Source of the DNA: Theobroma cacao
Lineage: Eukaryota; Streptophyta; Magnoliopsida; Malvales; Malvaceae
Reading direction: 5' to 3'
Assembly: GCF_000208745.1 (NCBI RefSeq)
Contig: NC_030852.1
Location: forward strand, 120,902-184,901
DNA length: 64,000 bases
The position numbers and the translations under genes were made by a program. A model generated the notes under the pieces. It was given only the letters and a program-made list of their open reading frames with translations, did no database searches and had not been told where the DNA came from. This document shows positions 51,162 through 63,955 of this stretch, piece by piece. Position 1 is the first letter of the stretch. Each line of letters begins with the position of its first letter.

Positions 51162-53467
51162 TTTCTTCCTTACCTTTGTCCTTTGGGTTTTGAAAATTTT
51201 GTTTGTTACATATGGAAGAGACAAGGGAGGATTCTTTGCTTAATAGCGCAAAAATGAAAAATAAATTAATTATTTAAAAAAAACAAAAATTAATTCTACA
51301 ATTCAACTATAAAAATCATTAATTATGTATTATAATATAAAATTAGTTTGTTATATGCTTTTTTTTTTCGTAAATTTATATGTCATTGAGTTTTTTTTTA
51401 CGATATATATGGTAAATTGGTAACGGCATCAGTGTGTTTGTTTTTGTTCGTGAGCACGAGGAGTTGTTGAACAAATTTTGATAATGTTTCAACAAATTTT
51501 AAATAAATCTTTTTATTATATTTAATTTTTATTCAAATAAATTCTTATATTTTTATTTTAAATTAAATAAATTTTTAAAATTAATAATTAATTTAATCAA
51601 AATATCACTTATCATTCTATCACGTGATATCAAAATCATAAAAGTTTATTAATTAATTAAGATATTATTTAATCAATAAATTAATAATATATTAATTTAT
51701 GTATTATTTAATAAAAAATTAATTTATCAAGATTTTTTTTTAATATTGAGCTTAATACATATATTGTGTATTATGATTATACAAATATTACCTACTTACT
51801 TAGTTACAAATTATTATTATGCGTAACGAGTAAATTATTGAAACTGTCATGAGAAATGATAAAGAAGATGAATATGAAGATCATAGTTTTATATTTGAAT
51901 ATGCCTCGCTCAAAAATACACTCAAAGCATAAAGACATTGCATAATTTTTTACTGCAATACGAGAACACTATACCAGAGTTTCCTAATGCTCTAAGAAAA
52001 ATTAGAGATAAGGTCGAAGAAGACATCAATTTCAAGAATAAACAAATAACATTGAAGTAATATTTTACAAAGATTTTCTAATTGAGTCATGTAATTTTGA
52101 TGTATAAAGATTTATTAATTTATGAATCAATGAGGACTTATATGTTTTTTCTAATGTATTAATTTTATATATTTAATGAATTATTAATTTACCACTTGGT
52201 CTCAATCAGAATTGATTAAAAATATTATTTAATCAAGGTTATTAATTTATCAAATGTTAATTTATAAAGATTTTTCTATATATCATAATAGATCATAAGG
52301 CATAATGATATATTATGTGACATTTTTCATTACACATTAACTTTATGTTAACGCACAGATGCATAAAATTATTAGTGATATCTTTTAGTAATGATAAACC
52401 AACCCAACATTATTAGTCATTAGAATTTATTTTATCCAAAATAAAAATTCAGGAATTTAATTGAAAATAACATAAAATTACAGTTTATTTGAATTTTTTA
52501 AAATAATTTAGAGAATTTTTTTAATATTATATCAATTTTATTTCTGGTTGGTAAGTGTTGAAAGTTATTAGCTTAAAATTTTTTCAACATTATTTACTAA
52601 CAATTTATTCCAATGCTTTGTTATTTATTATTATTATAATTTTTTTTCAAAAATAAACAAAGTTTATGAGTAAATATTTATGCTATATTTGTCCCCACTT
52701 AACGAAAATTCTAGATCCACTTATAAACACTTGTTAAAGTGATACTTATAAAAAGATTAAGTACTATATTAAACTTCTTAATAATACATTAAATAAAAAC
52801 ATTTTTTAAAAAAAATTAACAAATAAACTAATCTTAATAAATGTCTATAAACTCCGATTTGTTATGATGATTGGGTTGCAGAACATAAATGATCTTTGTC
52901 TATTTATATAATCCTTCGATCTATTATGAAAATAGAAATATCCTAATTCATTTCTTGAAAAAACAAAACATTGTAAAAATTTGTGTGATTTTAGTTAATA
53001 ATACTATATTAATTATAGAATGCCTAGCATAATAATATTTTTTAAAATTGTAAAATATTTAATGATATCATTTAATTATATTATATTAATATAGACACCT
53101 AGCAGAATATATTAACTTAAGAATATCAATAGGTAAAGTATCATTAATTTTTAAGTATCTAACTCGAATCTTATTATTTGATAAGATATTTAAATTTTAT
53201 AAATTCTCGATTAAATTTTTAAATAATTATCTGAATCCGTATCCAAATATGCTAAACATTATTTGTTAAATACTTATATCCATTAAATAATTAATTTAAA
53301 ATCAATTTTTTTGTATATTTTTAATGAAAATTAAATTTAGTTCATAAAAAAGTAAATTAAATTTTAAAATCATAGATCAATTAATGAAGTTTAGCAAGTA
53401 TTACATTCAATTATAAAAAATTAAAATTTAATATTAAAGGTTATTAATTATAATCAGATTTAGGTAA
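51162..53467. other. AT-rich spacer, no gene seen
   Basis: It starts with the RBL12 promoter side and continues as very AT-rich DNA full of stops. The patch 51840-52080 is slightly richer in codon-like content (a reading with NDKEDEYEDHSFIFEYASL is visible) and may be a worn transposon fragment; I cannot name it. Confidence 0.5.
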
Positions 53468-54841
53468 TAGGTTGTAGTACCCTGTATTTTGATACGGTGG
53501 CTAATAAAGTTTACGGATGCCAATTAAGGTTGATTACTGAGTTAAAAGGATAATTCAAAAGTGAACCTGTGAAATCTCGACCTCTATAAACACGTAATTA
53601 GAAGTAGACGCGATAATACGAACTAGGGGTAATTTCGTAATTTCTCATGGTAGGCTCCTACGAGTGGGTTTTTTTATGCTATTAAGGTCTAAATAAGCTT
53701 AAGGAATGAATAAATGATGTTTATGATGGTAAATAAATGACAAAATTAAAAATAATGATAATTTTCATGGTAAGGGCAAAATGGTCATTTTACATCTCGG
53801 GTCTAAATTTTTACGTGTTCATGAACTCGAGTATTTCTAGACTATTATGGATTTTGTATCATTGTTAAAAAAGTTAAAAGATTGCACAAAGGATAGGAAG
53901 AAGACAAAATGACCTTGTTAAGGGCATTTTGATAATTACGTGAGAAAATGGATAAATATAAGACATAAATATCCAAGTTTCTAGCAACTTTTTCAAATTT
54001 CCAACAGATTCTTCAAGCTTCCAGCAACTTTTTTTTTTTCCTCACCCATCCAATGCCATTTTTCATTCCACCTCCATGAAAATCAAATTTTTCATGTGAT
54101 TTTTCCTTGTTTTCTTTTTATTTCTTTTCTTTTCCTAATCCTTCATTCTCCTAACTTCTTGGGCACTGAATTTGCAGCTTCTAACCCCAATTTTCAGCAC
54201 ATATAAACCCTAGGAGAGATAGAGAAAAATCTCTCCTTGTTTCTTATATTTTCTATTTCCACTTTACTTTCAACAACTCTAGGATTTTTGGCTTCAAATC
54301 TTCATTTTCAAGGTTAAAAGGTATATATTTCCAACTTTTGGAATTTTTGAATTTATGGTTATATTTTCAGATTTATTCTTTAATTTCTTCAAATTATTTT
54401 TCTTGAAAAAATTAGGTTTTTGGTTGATCTTCATGCCTCCAAACGAAATTTAAATTGGAGTAGTTGACAAAATGGGTTTGTGAATTAGACTAGAAACTTA
54501 GGTTAAATGTTAGGTTAGAGGGTAGATTGCCTATTGTAAATTCATTAGAATTATTAGATTTAATTTACAACTTAATTGAGGTTGTTATGGTTTATTGATA
54601 AATATAGGTTTTAATGGTATTTCGGGACTACTTGGATTAGGACCTTGTTGGTGCTAGTTTTGTCAGGTGAGTGAACTGCATTTCAAAATTTTTTTGGGAA
54701 TGTGACTGTTTTGTACAAAACATTTGAATGATTTTATACAACTTTATCTTAAAACAAGTACTTTGGGAACAAGCTTTTGCTAAATGGTTTTATGTTGTGA
54801 TATGTGGTTGTTATTGATTCATATACCATTTCATTATGATG

Positions 54842-54864
54842 AGATATATATATATATATATATA
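54842..54864. repeat. (AT)n microsatellite in the solo LTR
   Basis: A short, perfect dinucleotide run just before the minisatellite. Confidence 0.9.
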
Positions 54865-54904
54865 TGTTGTGCATGATAGTTGATATTGTGTATGATGACT
54901 ATAA

Positions 54905-55095
54905 CTGTGTGTGTGCACGATGTAGGAGGATGCACATGTCGGTGATGATGGTGGTGTGGGAGATGGATGATGATAGTGCCCGTGTGCACGATGTGGGGGG
55001 ATGTACACGATGGCACTGATTGTGTACGATGTGGGGGGATGCACATGATGATGCCGACTATGTGCACGATGTGGGGGGATGTACATGAGTCGGGT
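54905..55095. repeat. Minisatellite around GTGCACGATGTGGGGGGATG
   Basis: Four imperfect units share a core like TGTGCACGATGTGGGGGGAT followed by GTACATGA-type sequence and a variable GAT-rich spacer. Later units are about 40 bases long and the first is longer. Open frames across it (both strands) come from the repeat, not from a gene. Confidence 0.85.
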
Positions 55096-56216
55096 GTGAT
55101 TATGTTGATATTGGTGTTATCTATGCATTTATATATATATACATTTATGTTTATGAAATCAAAGTTCATGAGTATGGTATATGATTTTGCATATGTGAAT
55201 CTTGCATGTTGAATTTTGAAAGTTGCTAAGTATTGTCAAATTGAAGTTCATTGCAACAAGGAATTTGGCTGTAGCGAAATGGATTCTCGCTGTTGTCATA
55301 AACTATCGGTGGTGGTGCAGTGTTGTCACTTTGACAGCGATTTTGACCACCTTTCGATCAGAATTGGACAAAGTGGTAGACACTAAAGTCGTAGCCATGC
55401 CTCTTAACTTTCTAATGACCCAACAAGCATGTCAATTGGACCCATGTAGTGAAAGATATGCTTGAAAAAACTGAACTGCATGCAAACCGAGAATGCCTTT
55501 TGCTGTAGCAAGAAACATGTTGTCACGTTGCTACCTTGCTCGGGTTTTGATATAATTTCCTTCACTCCCTTATCTTCATGATTGAGCATGGGTCTTTGCA
55601 ATACTAAGAGTCCACTGATCATTGTCCAAAACAAGGGGGTTTAAGAAAGAAATTAAACCAAATTGCATTGTTTTCAAAACAAGTGTATCATGATTTCAAA
55701 ATTCTTCCTATTGATTGCTTGTTCTCTTTTTATGTTCATTCATTGAGCTTTATACTCACGTTTTTAAAATTCATGTTTTCAGATTTGGAGGCAGTTGGAA
55801 CCTAGTTTGAGTCTCACACATATGCTCGTCTTCTTGGTACGTATTATGGCATCTTAGTAGCTGCACCTTCACTATGGTCACTCCGCTGAAAGTCTAAAGT
55901 CCTTTTCGTTGAACATATGTATCTTGATGTAAATTGTTAAGATATATATATCTTAAGCAATAAATGTTTATGTTGATTAATGTTGCCACTACAAGATGAC
56001 ACGAATGACATTATTTTAAATCATAAATGTGAACATATGGTTTCGATGGAAAAGTATTGAAATACTTGTTAATAAGAATTATGAAATACGGTTGTAAGAA
56101 CGAGAGATGAAATCGATAAATGGAGTCACATAAATAAGCTTGCTTGGGCTTAGTGAGTTATGCCCATTGGGCCCATGCATCGGTCATAGCCCGAAAATTT
56201 GGGCTGTGACATAGGT

Positions 56217-57653
56217 ACCTTAAGACTACTACTTGAATCCTACATGAATGTATTTTTACTAAAGTTATCAACAAGTAAGGTTTTTGGTAATTTTGAGATA
56301 CCTTAATTTGAACTTGATTAATAAGTAGGATACACAAACCTGCAGTTACTTAAATATTTTTGAAATTTCCTACTCCAAACTTGAACCCTAATACCCTACC
56401 CACCATCCTTTTAACTACTTGGACCCATTAAAATATCTTATTGTATAAAGCAAATTATTAACGTACCCAATTACCCAAACTAGTATAAAATAATTATTAT
56501 TTTTCATAACTTACATTCATACAATTCACTATTAACTACATTTATGAAAACAAACAAACATTAAAATTAAAATTTAAACAATTAATTATTTGACAAATAT
56601 CTCAAACTAACAACTTAAATAATCAAAAACAAATAAATAAGCATCCATAATAAACATGAATAATCGAGTTCGGGTATCCAAGGGGGATACATGTACCCTA
56701 TCTAAACCCGAAATGGGTAATAAACTTACAACATGAACCCATCTCAAACTCAAATATATGATACCTGTCCTTATATATTGGGTTAGATACAGTGTTAAAG
56801 GGTTGCAATCCCAAAATTTTTTACTATTCAAATTTTAACCAAACTCAATTATAAAGTATTTTAATCTTACTTAATCTATAAGATATTACAAGATATCCGA
56901 TTATAAGGTTTGCATTAACAGCCGTAAATTGTTCACCATCTAAACTTCAAGAAAAAGATTAAAGAAAAGTTCAACTTTGATATAGTTTATAGTTTACACC
57001 AAAGAAAAATAAAAATTTACTACTTAAAAAAGAGGAAAAAACCAATTAGATGATTGAGGTAAGAAGAAACTCTATGGCATTTAGTATACTACCTAGTTTT
57101 TTTTTTTTACTAGATAATACAAAAAGCATTAATTATCCTAATTAATTTATGAAACCCTTAATAAATACTACAACCCGAAAAGTCAAAAGTAAAAAGAAAA
57201 ATCAGCATATTCACAAATTTATTGGTGACTTCACCTTGGCACTCAAACATAAACCAACACATATACTATCGTTTTACACAAACCACCTAAAACCGACGCC
57301 GTTTTTGGTTCACTTTCCATTCCAACCTCGTGGCCTTTCTCATAAATACCCCTTATTTATCCATCAAAAGTCGGTTCACTTTCCATGAGTTACCCGTAAA
57401 TAGAGTTGAAAGTCAGGGGTATGTTTGTCACATGGATGCTTAATAAACAAGAGGCTACCCAAGAAGAGTCAAGTAGAATCGAAAGGGTGAGCGGAGCAGA
57501 GGAGTTTCCGTTATCCATTTTCTGGTTTCCTTTCTCTCTCTCAAAAAAACGAAGAAAACTCAATCAAAACTCGAAAAAAAAAAACCACCAAATTAGGGTT
57601 TTCTTAATCTCCCAATTGTTTCGAAAGAAATCTCTCTTTTCTTATTTGGAGCT
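56217..57653. promoter_or_regulatory. AT-rich spacer and upstream region of the RING gene
   Basis: From 56217 to about 57150 the sequence is AT-rich without a gene. A TATA-like box, CATAAATACCCC, lies at about 57340. Two copies of GGTTCACTTTCCAT (about 57307 and 57372) bracket it. If transcription starts near 57370, the leader contains an upstream ATG at 57421 whose frame overlaps the main start at 57654. Promoter placement is by eye. Confidence 0.35.
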
Positions 57654-58885
57654 ATGGATTCTGATTCGATCAACAACGCTTCTTCCACTTCAGTTCATAA
57701 CGGCAAAGACTTCTCCAGAAAGAAGAGAGTACGAATTTTTTCCATTTTTCTTATCCTTTTTTATTTTTGAATTTTTAGTTCATATTTTCCTTTGTTTTAT
57801 TGATGTTTTTGTTTAATTTTTTTGCGGGAATTTCAGAGGTCTGCGAAATTGAAGCAGTGCAAACTGGATGCTCGCCGCGAGCAATGGCTCTCGCAAAGTA
57901 TATTAATAAATGATTTGTCTTCCTTAGTTTTGAATTAGGGTTTTTTTGTTTGTTGTTATTTTTTTAATTTTTATTTCGGTTAGGTGTGGTAAAGAACAAG
58001 GTTTGTTGCAAGGCGGGAACGAACGGAGGCGATTCGAAGCGAACGCCGCGAGGTGAAAGGGACAGTTCGTTGGAGAATTTAGAGATGAGGAGAAGAGGTG
58101 AAGCAAATGGAGGAGGAGAAAATGGATCGGTCCAACACGAGAGCGATTCGGAGTCTTTGCCTTCAAATAGCCCCACGAGCAGCCTCCTGTTGGGAGGAAC
58201 GGGGTCCGGAACAAGTTTCACCAATAGCAGCAGCGGTAGCACGAGCAGTGGCGGGTGCTGTTCCGGCAGCATCACGGAAGAAGAAGGGGATGATGGATGT
58301 TTGGATGATTGGGAGGCCGTTGCTGATGCATTGGCTGCTGATGATGACAAGCAAGAAATGGAGCGGAACGAGAATTATAGGGAAAACCTTTGTTCTGGAT
58401 CGACTCCTGAGCATGAACCAAATCCCCAGCTAGGTTTGAATGGGGCGCGATCAGATTTGAGGAACTCAAAGCCTGAGTGTCAGAGAACGGTGCAGATGGC
58501 TACAGGGACTAGCAGGGCATGGAGGGTTGATGATGCTTTTCGTCCACAGACTCTTCCTAATTTGTCTAAGCAGCGAAGTTTTCCAGCTACGGACAGGCAT
58601 TTTGGTCAGGGAGGGGTGTCATGGGTGCGTAGCAGTGCCTTTTCGCCACCATCATGTCCCATATGCTGTGAGGATTTGGATTTCACGGACTCAAGTTTTT
58701 TGCCCTGTTTATGTGGGTTCCGGCTCTGTCTTTTCTGCCACAAGAGGATTCTTGAGGATGATGGGCGTTGTCCTGGTTGCAGGAAGGCATATGAGCATGA
58801 TCCTATGGAGGCTGAAGCTAGTATTCAAGGAGGCAGCATGACATTTAGGTTGGCTCGATCTTGTAGCATGATTGCAAGGTCTTAG
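57654..58885 (+). CDS. RING-type protein with CNOT4-like C4C4 RING, probable E3 ubiquitin ligase
   Basis: Exons are 57654-57728, 57837-57897 and 57984-58885, joining in phase to 345 residues. The N terminus is basic and polar (SRKKRRSAKLKQCKLDARRE spans the first junction). It is followed by a long Ser/Gly/acidic low-complexity stretch, then LDDWEAVADALAADDD, a short conserved acidic motif. The RING is at about 270-316: CPIC, then PCLCG, LCLFC and RCPGC supply eight cysteines, the C4C4 pattern of NOT4 rather than the common C3HC4. Unlike yeast Not4 or animal CNOT4, no RRM follows; the protein ends shortly after the RING in SMIARS. By family it should promote ubiquitin transfer from an E2, but the substrate is unknown. 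The short exon 2 is supported by phase and splice sites. Confidence 0.85.
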
Positions 58886-61800
58886 GAGCTGTCTCTATTT
58901 TCGTGAATTATGTATGTTGAGTCACTCTTTTCTTTTTTACGCTTTCATTGCGTTTTGTTAGTCTTAGACTCTTGAGTTTAATAGATTTAGATGTGAGTAT
59001 AGTATTATCTCTTTTGGCACCCAGGAATTTGAGCTATGTTTCTTTGAGTTTGGTTCTTATCTGTGTGGTGCATGACCTGATGTAGAGGACTCATCTTGGT
59101 ATGTGAATAGATAAGGTGGTATAGAAATTCAATACATGAAGAATATTGCAAATAAGTTACTTGCGTCTCTGTTTTTTTTCCATATTAAAATTATGTATTG
59201 ATTTGCTTATGGTTTTTGGACTAAGTAGTCATGAGCAATTGATTTTCATGGTAGTTGCATTACTCTTCTACTTGTGCTAATGAATAGTTTGGCCATTTCC
59301 TTCAATTACAATGCATTCCTTGAGTTTTAATTGCCATTATATATAATGGCTTTGATTTCTTTCTAAGCCTGGGGTATATGCTGTTTATATGTGATGCTAA
59401 GGCTTATCTGGATGGTAAATGCACTAGGTCTGATTTATTGAGAGTATTTTTCATATTTGGAATGTTTTTATTTGTCGAACCTGTGTGTCCTTTTTTGTGA
59501 TCAGTGTCTTCTTTTTGTCATAATATGGGGATGACTTTTGTTTGTTTTTTGAAGTGATAGGTGAATATGGATAATGGATGAAGGATAACATTCGTGGTTA
59601 ATTGTTAATCCTATATTTGTAGTATATTTTTTGGTTGCATTTGGCTGACAATTTTCAAATAATTTGAATGCCTGTCTAAGCTGTAACACCATTTATGGAA
59701 GTTTTAAGCCTCATTTCTTGAGTATTTCGCAGAGGCTTGTGTGAAGGATTTTATTTTTGGTCTGAGATTTAAGCATATTTAACTCTTATTTGATAATAAT
59801 CAAAGGTTAAAATGAGAATGTAAATGATGGTTTAATGTTAACCATTGGCGGCTTGTTATGAGTATCTTTGGAAGATTCCAATTTATTAGTCTGTAGCACC
59901 TGTATAGAGGGCAAATACAGATGAAGACAATCTTTTCCAATTTTACATATAGTATCTCTAAGTAACTGAATGGCTAATTTAAACCAATGGGCTATGGACT
60001 AAATTTGAGATATCTGCAACAATTCTCCTTCCTATGATTCTTTTGTCCTTTTTGGGATGTGTCCCTTTCTCCTGCCCCTTCTAAAATGTAACTGTCATCT
60101 GCCTTATGTTCGTCTTTGTTGAACATGATTTTTCAGACATTGATTTGTCTATGCTGTCATGTTTGCTAATGCTTGTGCATAGACATGTGAACGTTTTCTA
60201 ATGTTATTTGTGTAATAATTCCCTTTGCCTTTTGCGTCATACACTACTAAGCTTTTGTAACAATGGTATGTTTTTGCACCTTTTCTGTGTCATTGGCTGT
60301 ACTTCTGAGTGATTCATTGTATAATTAGGGCTTGAGTGTCAAATACTCTCGTCATAGTATTGATTTCTGGAGTTGATTTATTGATGATGATGATATGTTC
60401 ATGTTTGTAAAGTCTTTGGCTTGTGGAGAGGAAGTAGACTTCTGAAGTTGAAAGTGAGTACTCTTATTTATTCATTGCATTGTTTTTTACCTTTTATATT
60501 AGTGGTTGTTATATAACAATAGGGTATTGTTAGATAAAAGTTAAGGACTGTCTAATTGCACTTATCGGAGTTAAATTTGTGCCTTTCTGAAAGTTTAGTG
60601 TTTCCAACAGCTTCTCCCTTTGCAAAGCCATCTTCCAGGTAAAAATCACCCCATCTTTGTAAGAATCTAACTTCCAATTCTATTTCCTTTAACCTGGTGT
60701 AAATCTTTAGAAACTGAACTTAGTGAAAATGTAATAAATAACAAGTGGTGATGGCATTCTATTTTAAACTATATTCTTTACAAAGAAAAAAAAAGTTATA
60801 TTTTAGATGATAATAAAATATGCCAGAAAGGAACTTGATTAATATAAGGAGGTAATATGGTCTGTGCATTTTTAAATATTTTTTGCAGAAAATTGTTAAG
60901 CAGTCACTTGTGTTTAAATGCACTAAAAATTCGGGAAAGATCCTGAAATTTCTAATTTCAACCCCTTATGTGAACATCAAGCAGTACCCTAGTGTTGGGG
61001 CTTGCTCCAAAGGTCAATGGAAAGAGTATAAAAGTCGGAGAGATGAGAAAATAGAGAGCAGGTGACAGCTGATCATTGTATCTCCTGGCAGGTGCAATGG
61101 TCTATTGGTGTTCCTCATGCTTTGCTTTGCCCTTTCTGTTAATGTAATTCTATTCCCCTGCAAATATAGATTGGAGACAGACTCTTTTTTTGTTTTATGA
61201 AGTTTGAAATTTATTTTTAGGTTATCAGTGTCAATGATCTTGGCAGATGTTACCAGGAGCAGCAGTAGGCGGGAAGAGTATTGCTTGTGTCTTTCAAAGG
61301 TGCTGCTCGTCCGTAATTATGCTCATTTACTGTGTAAGTTTTTTTTTTAACAGCATTTACTATGTAAGTTAACTGACGAATAAGAATGGTCCACTGGATG
61401 GGATCATCTAGGACTTCACCGCTCATAGTTCAACAAGGACAAATGTTTACCCTTCATCCCAAGGAGATGGTATGAAGGGGGCGTCGCAGGTATTATGAAG
61501 TGAGCTCTAGTTGACGTGGAGAAAGGAATAAAAATGCAGAGAAGATTAAACAGTAACATCCTGGTAATGCCGACGTATTATGCAGTCAATTGATGATATT
61601 TAGTAGGAAATTATATGTTTGAGATAAGGTTGTGGAAACTTAGGTATGAAAAATGAGGATGAGCAGCTATGGTACAAGTGATGGCTCCAGTCCATTTCAA
61701 AAGAACCAGATGATTTACGATGAATGAAGTTTTATATTATTCAACATGCGTGGATGTTACTGAATTGATATTAAACATGCCTTTCTGTGTGGCTTATGCT

Positions 61801-62385
61801 TAGACGAAAAATCCTAAAAGTTTTGTTGCTTTATTTGATGGGGGTGGGGTGTTTGTGAACTTTGTGTGAATGGCGGTAGTATTGATATGTGTTTGGTAGG
61901 AAGGGAAGGAAATTTGTTTTTTTGCTTCCATTGAAACGAAAGAAAGGAGTTTTTGGTGTGAAATTATAGATAAGCTGATTACGTAATTTAAATTGAAAAG
62001 GAGTTTGAGAGAATTGGATTGGATCATTTCCTTTCCTTTAGGTATTTTCCTCTCATCAAACGAAGGAAATGGTGGAGGAACTAATGGAACCCTTTTCGAC
62101 CTCTGTTCTTCTTTCTTTCCTTGACGTGAAAGCCAAAATTAAAAGTGATTATAATTAAAATTGAACCAAATTAACTTGATGGTTTTAAGTTTGTGATGAT
62201 TTTTATTTGGACGAATTATAATCTTAGGCAAGTCAAAACCGATTAGATTCGATAAATCCGGGTTTTTCCATAGTAACATCAAAATGAAACCCAGTTGTTC
62301 TTAGTACGCTTGAAACAAAAATCAAAACTGAATACATGAGAATGAATTGAAACTGAAATACATCATTCTCTCTGAGAGTCACAGC
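58886..62385. other. Convergent intergenic region, no gene supported
   Basis: About 3.5 kb between the 3' ends of the RING gene and EDS1. It is T-rich, like plant 3' flanks or introns. An ORF at 60883-61065 follows a good acceptor-like TTTTTTGCAG and could be a non-coding or UTR exon, but no partner exon is evident. No repeat or tRNA is recognised. Confidence 0.45.
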
Positions 62386-63955
62386 TTAGCTGTTGATTTG
62401 CCCCTGGAGACAAGAGACTGATTTATGCTGTTGAGGGAGTGATTTCCACAATTTGGTAAAGCTGGAGCCTTCCAAAAACACGTCTCTGCTTATGTGTTCA
62501 CCGTCAATCCATTCCTTCAATTTTCTTTCAAGGTTCAAAATTGTTTCCCTGATCTCTTCAAATGCTCCCGGGCGGGTTCTTCTATGGAGCTGCAGCTCCT
62601 CTACCTCTGCCCAGAAACTGGATTCTGCACTCGATCCAACAGGCATTCTCAAGGCATGCTCACGCCATCTTTGGGTGTATTTGTAGCGTCTTGGCCTGCC
62701 CTTATCCATGTAAGGCCCCGTGTCTTCGTTCTTTGCATGTCGATAGTAGTTGGCAACATCCAAAGGCTCCACAATACGACGGTACCTGGTTGAGAGCTCT
62801 ACCCACTCTTTCCGGCTTTCAAATCCTTCAGGGAGTTCATACCTGTTCAGCATTTCAACTATCTCATCCCATATTCCTGTTAGTTCCAGCCTTTTTACAT
62901 TTGCTTTGAAATCGTCTTCGTCTTTTGAACTCCTGAAGGCATCATAATACCCCACCTGGCAAACTGCACATTTGCTCTTGTAGTCTTCTAGCATTGCAAG
63001 TCCTGCTTCAATGTCTGCCTTCTTCCTATCCATTCTTTGCTGGTTACTTAGTTTTTGCTTCTCCTGCTCTCCTGCAGCCCGAAGGCACAACCTGGCTCTA
63101 GTGCTCTGCAATTCCAAGACACTGGATATCAGATAATGTTACAAATTGTTGACAAGGCGAACAAGTGGAACTTACCAGGCCAAGTTCATTTAAGGCCATG
63201 CTTGTTGCTATATTCTCAGCAGCTGCGCCATTCGAGGAGAGGGGAAGCCCGTCCAAATGATCTAAGTGAACAGCATTTTGCATTTTTAATCTATCTCGAA
63301 GCTCACTTTGATAATCGAAGTGGCTGTTGAGGCTTCTCTCTGCAACCTCCTCAAGTTCATTCTCGCTGCACAACTGAGTAGAGTAGAACAGTAGTTGCAG
63401 AACAGCATCCGCGTTTCTTACAACAACCAGCTTCCCATTTCCAGTGCAGAAGACAAAAGTTCCGCAGGGTCTGTAAGGGCTTAGCTCAATAAAGCTTGCT
63501 ACTGTTTCCAATATAGGATTTGCGTTTCCCATTAGTTGACAGGCAGCATGGCTCGTAAGAGCTGATGCATTTCTCATCACAGTTTGGTAGAACTGGGATG
63601 CTACTCTAGTAGATCCCTGCCTTGGAAACAATGGCTTTGGGTTTAACAGATAAAGAATCTGCTCTAGCTCTCGTTCCATGGAAGACAAAGGGGCAAGCAA
63701 AATCCGAGGGACAATATCATATCTCATCACAAAATGTATGAAGCAGTGTGACCAATTTTCTCGTCTAAGAGCATGGTTAAAGATGAAATCGGCCACAAGG
63801 GGGGATCCAAAAGTTACACACAGAGGTGACATCCGAGTTATCTCAGGTTTTATGTAATTCTCCAAGAACCAAACTGTTGCTAGAATAGCAACAGCACCAG
63901 CAGAAGAATGCCCAGTGAAAACTATCTGCTTCTTGTCTGCAATAGCTTTTTCTAC
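62386..63955 (-). CDS. EDS1: EDS1 (ENHANCED DISEASE SUSCEPTIBILITY 1), 3' part, gene continues beyond the window
   Basis: Lipase-like hub of plant immunity that forms dimers with PAD4 or SAG101 and transmits signals from TIR-type NLR receptors. Two exons are present on the minus strand, 63955-63176 and 63105-62386, encoding about 499 residues; the first exon lies past 64000. Sequence from 63956 outward is intron (in-frame stops precede the only ATG there). The lipase-like domain has the GHSSAGA nucleophile elbow, an Asp in RYDIVPR, and a likely His in LNSHFDYQSEL, so the Ser-Asp-His triad seems present; in Arabidopsis it is not needed for immunity. The EP domain follows, with the hallmark EPLDVANYYRHAKNEDTGPY and RRYKYTQRW. 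The EDS1 identity (versus PAD4 or SAG101) rests on FKANVKRLEL and WVELSTRYRR. The frame is intact in both exons. Confidence 0.93.

Larger units (their letters stand above)
53468..56216. mobile_element. Large solo LTR (2.74 kb) with 5-bp target duplication
   Basis: The element runs from TGTAGTACCC (53473) to GGGCTGTGACA (56211), that is TG...CA ends, and is flanked on both sides by TAGGT (53468-53472 and 56212-56216). There is no second LTR, PBS, polypurine tract or polyprotein in between or beside it, so it is a solo LTR left by recombination. The size and the GGGC...GTGACA end suggest a Ty3/gypsy element, plus orientation; the lineage is inference. It contains a minisatellite (54905-55095) and an (AT)n run. 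ORFs inside it are chance readings. Confidence 0.78.

Noticed and set aside
54811..55169. Minus-strand ORFs rich in His and Pro
   Set aside because: They are produced by the minisatellite and AT repeat of the solo LTR.
62453..62947. Plus-strand ORFs opposite the EDS1 EP domain
   Set aside because: They are shadows of EDS1 coding sequence on the other strand.
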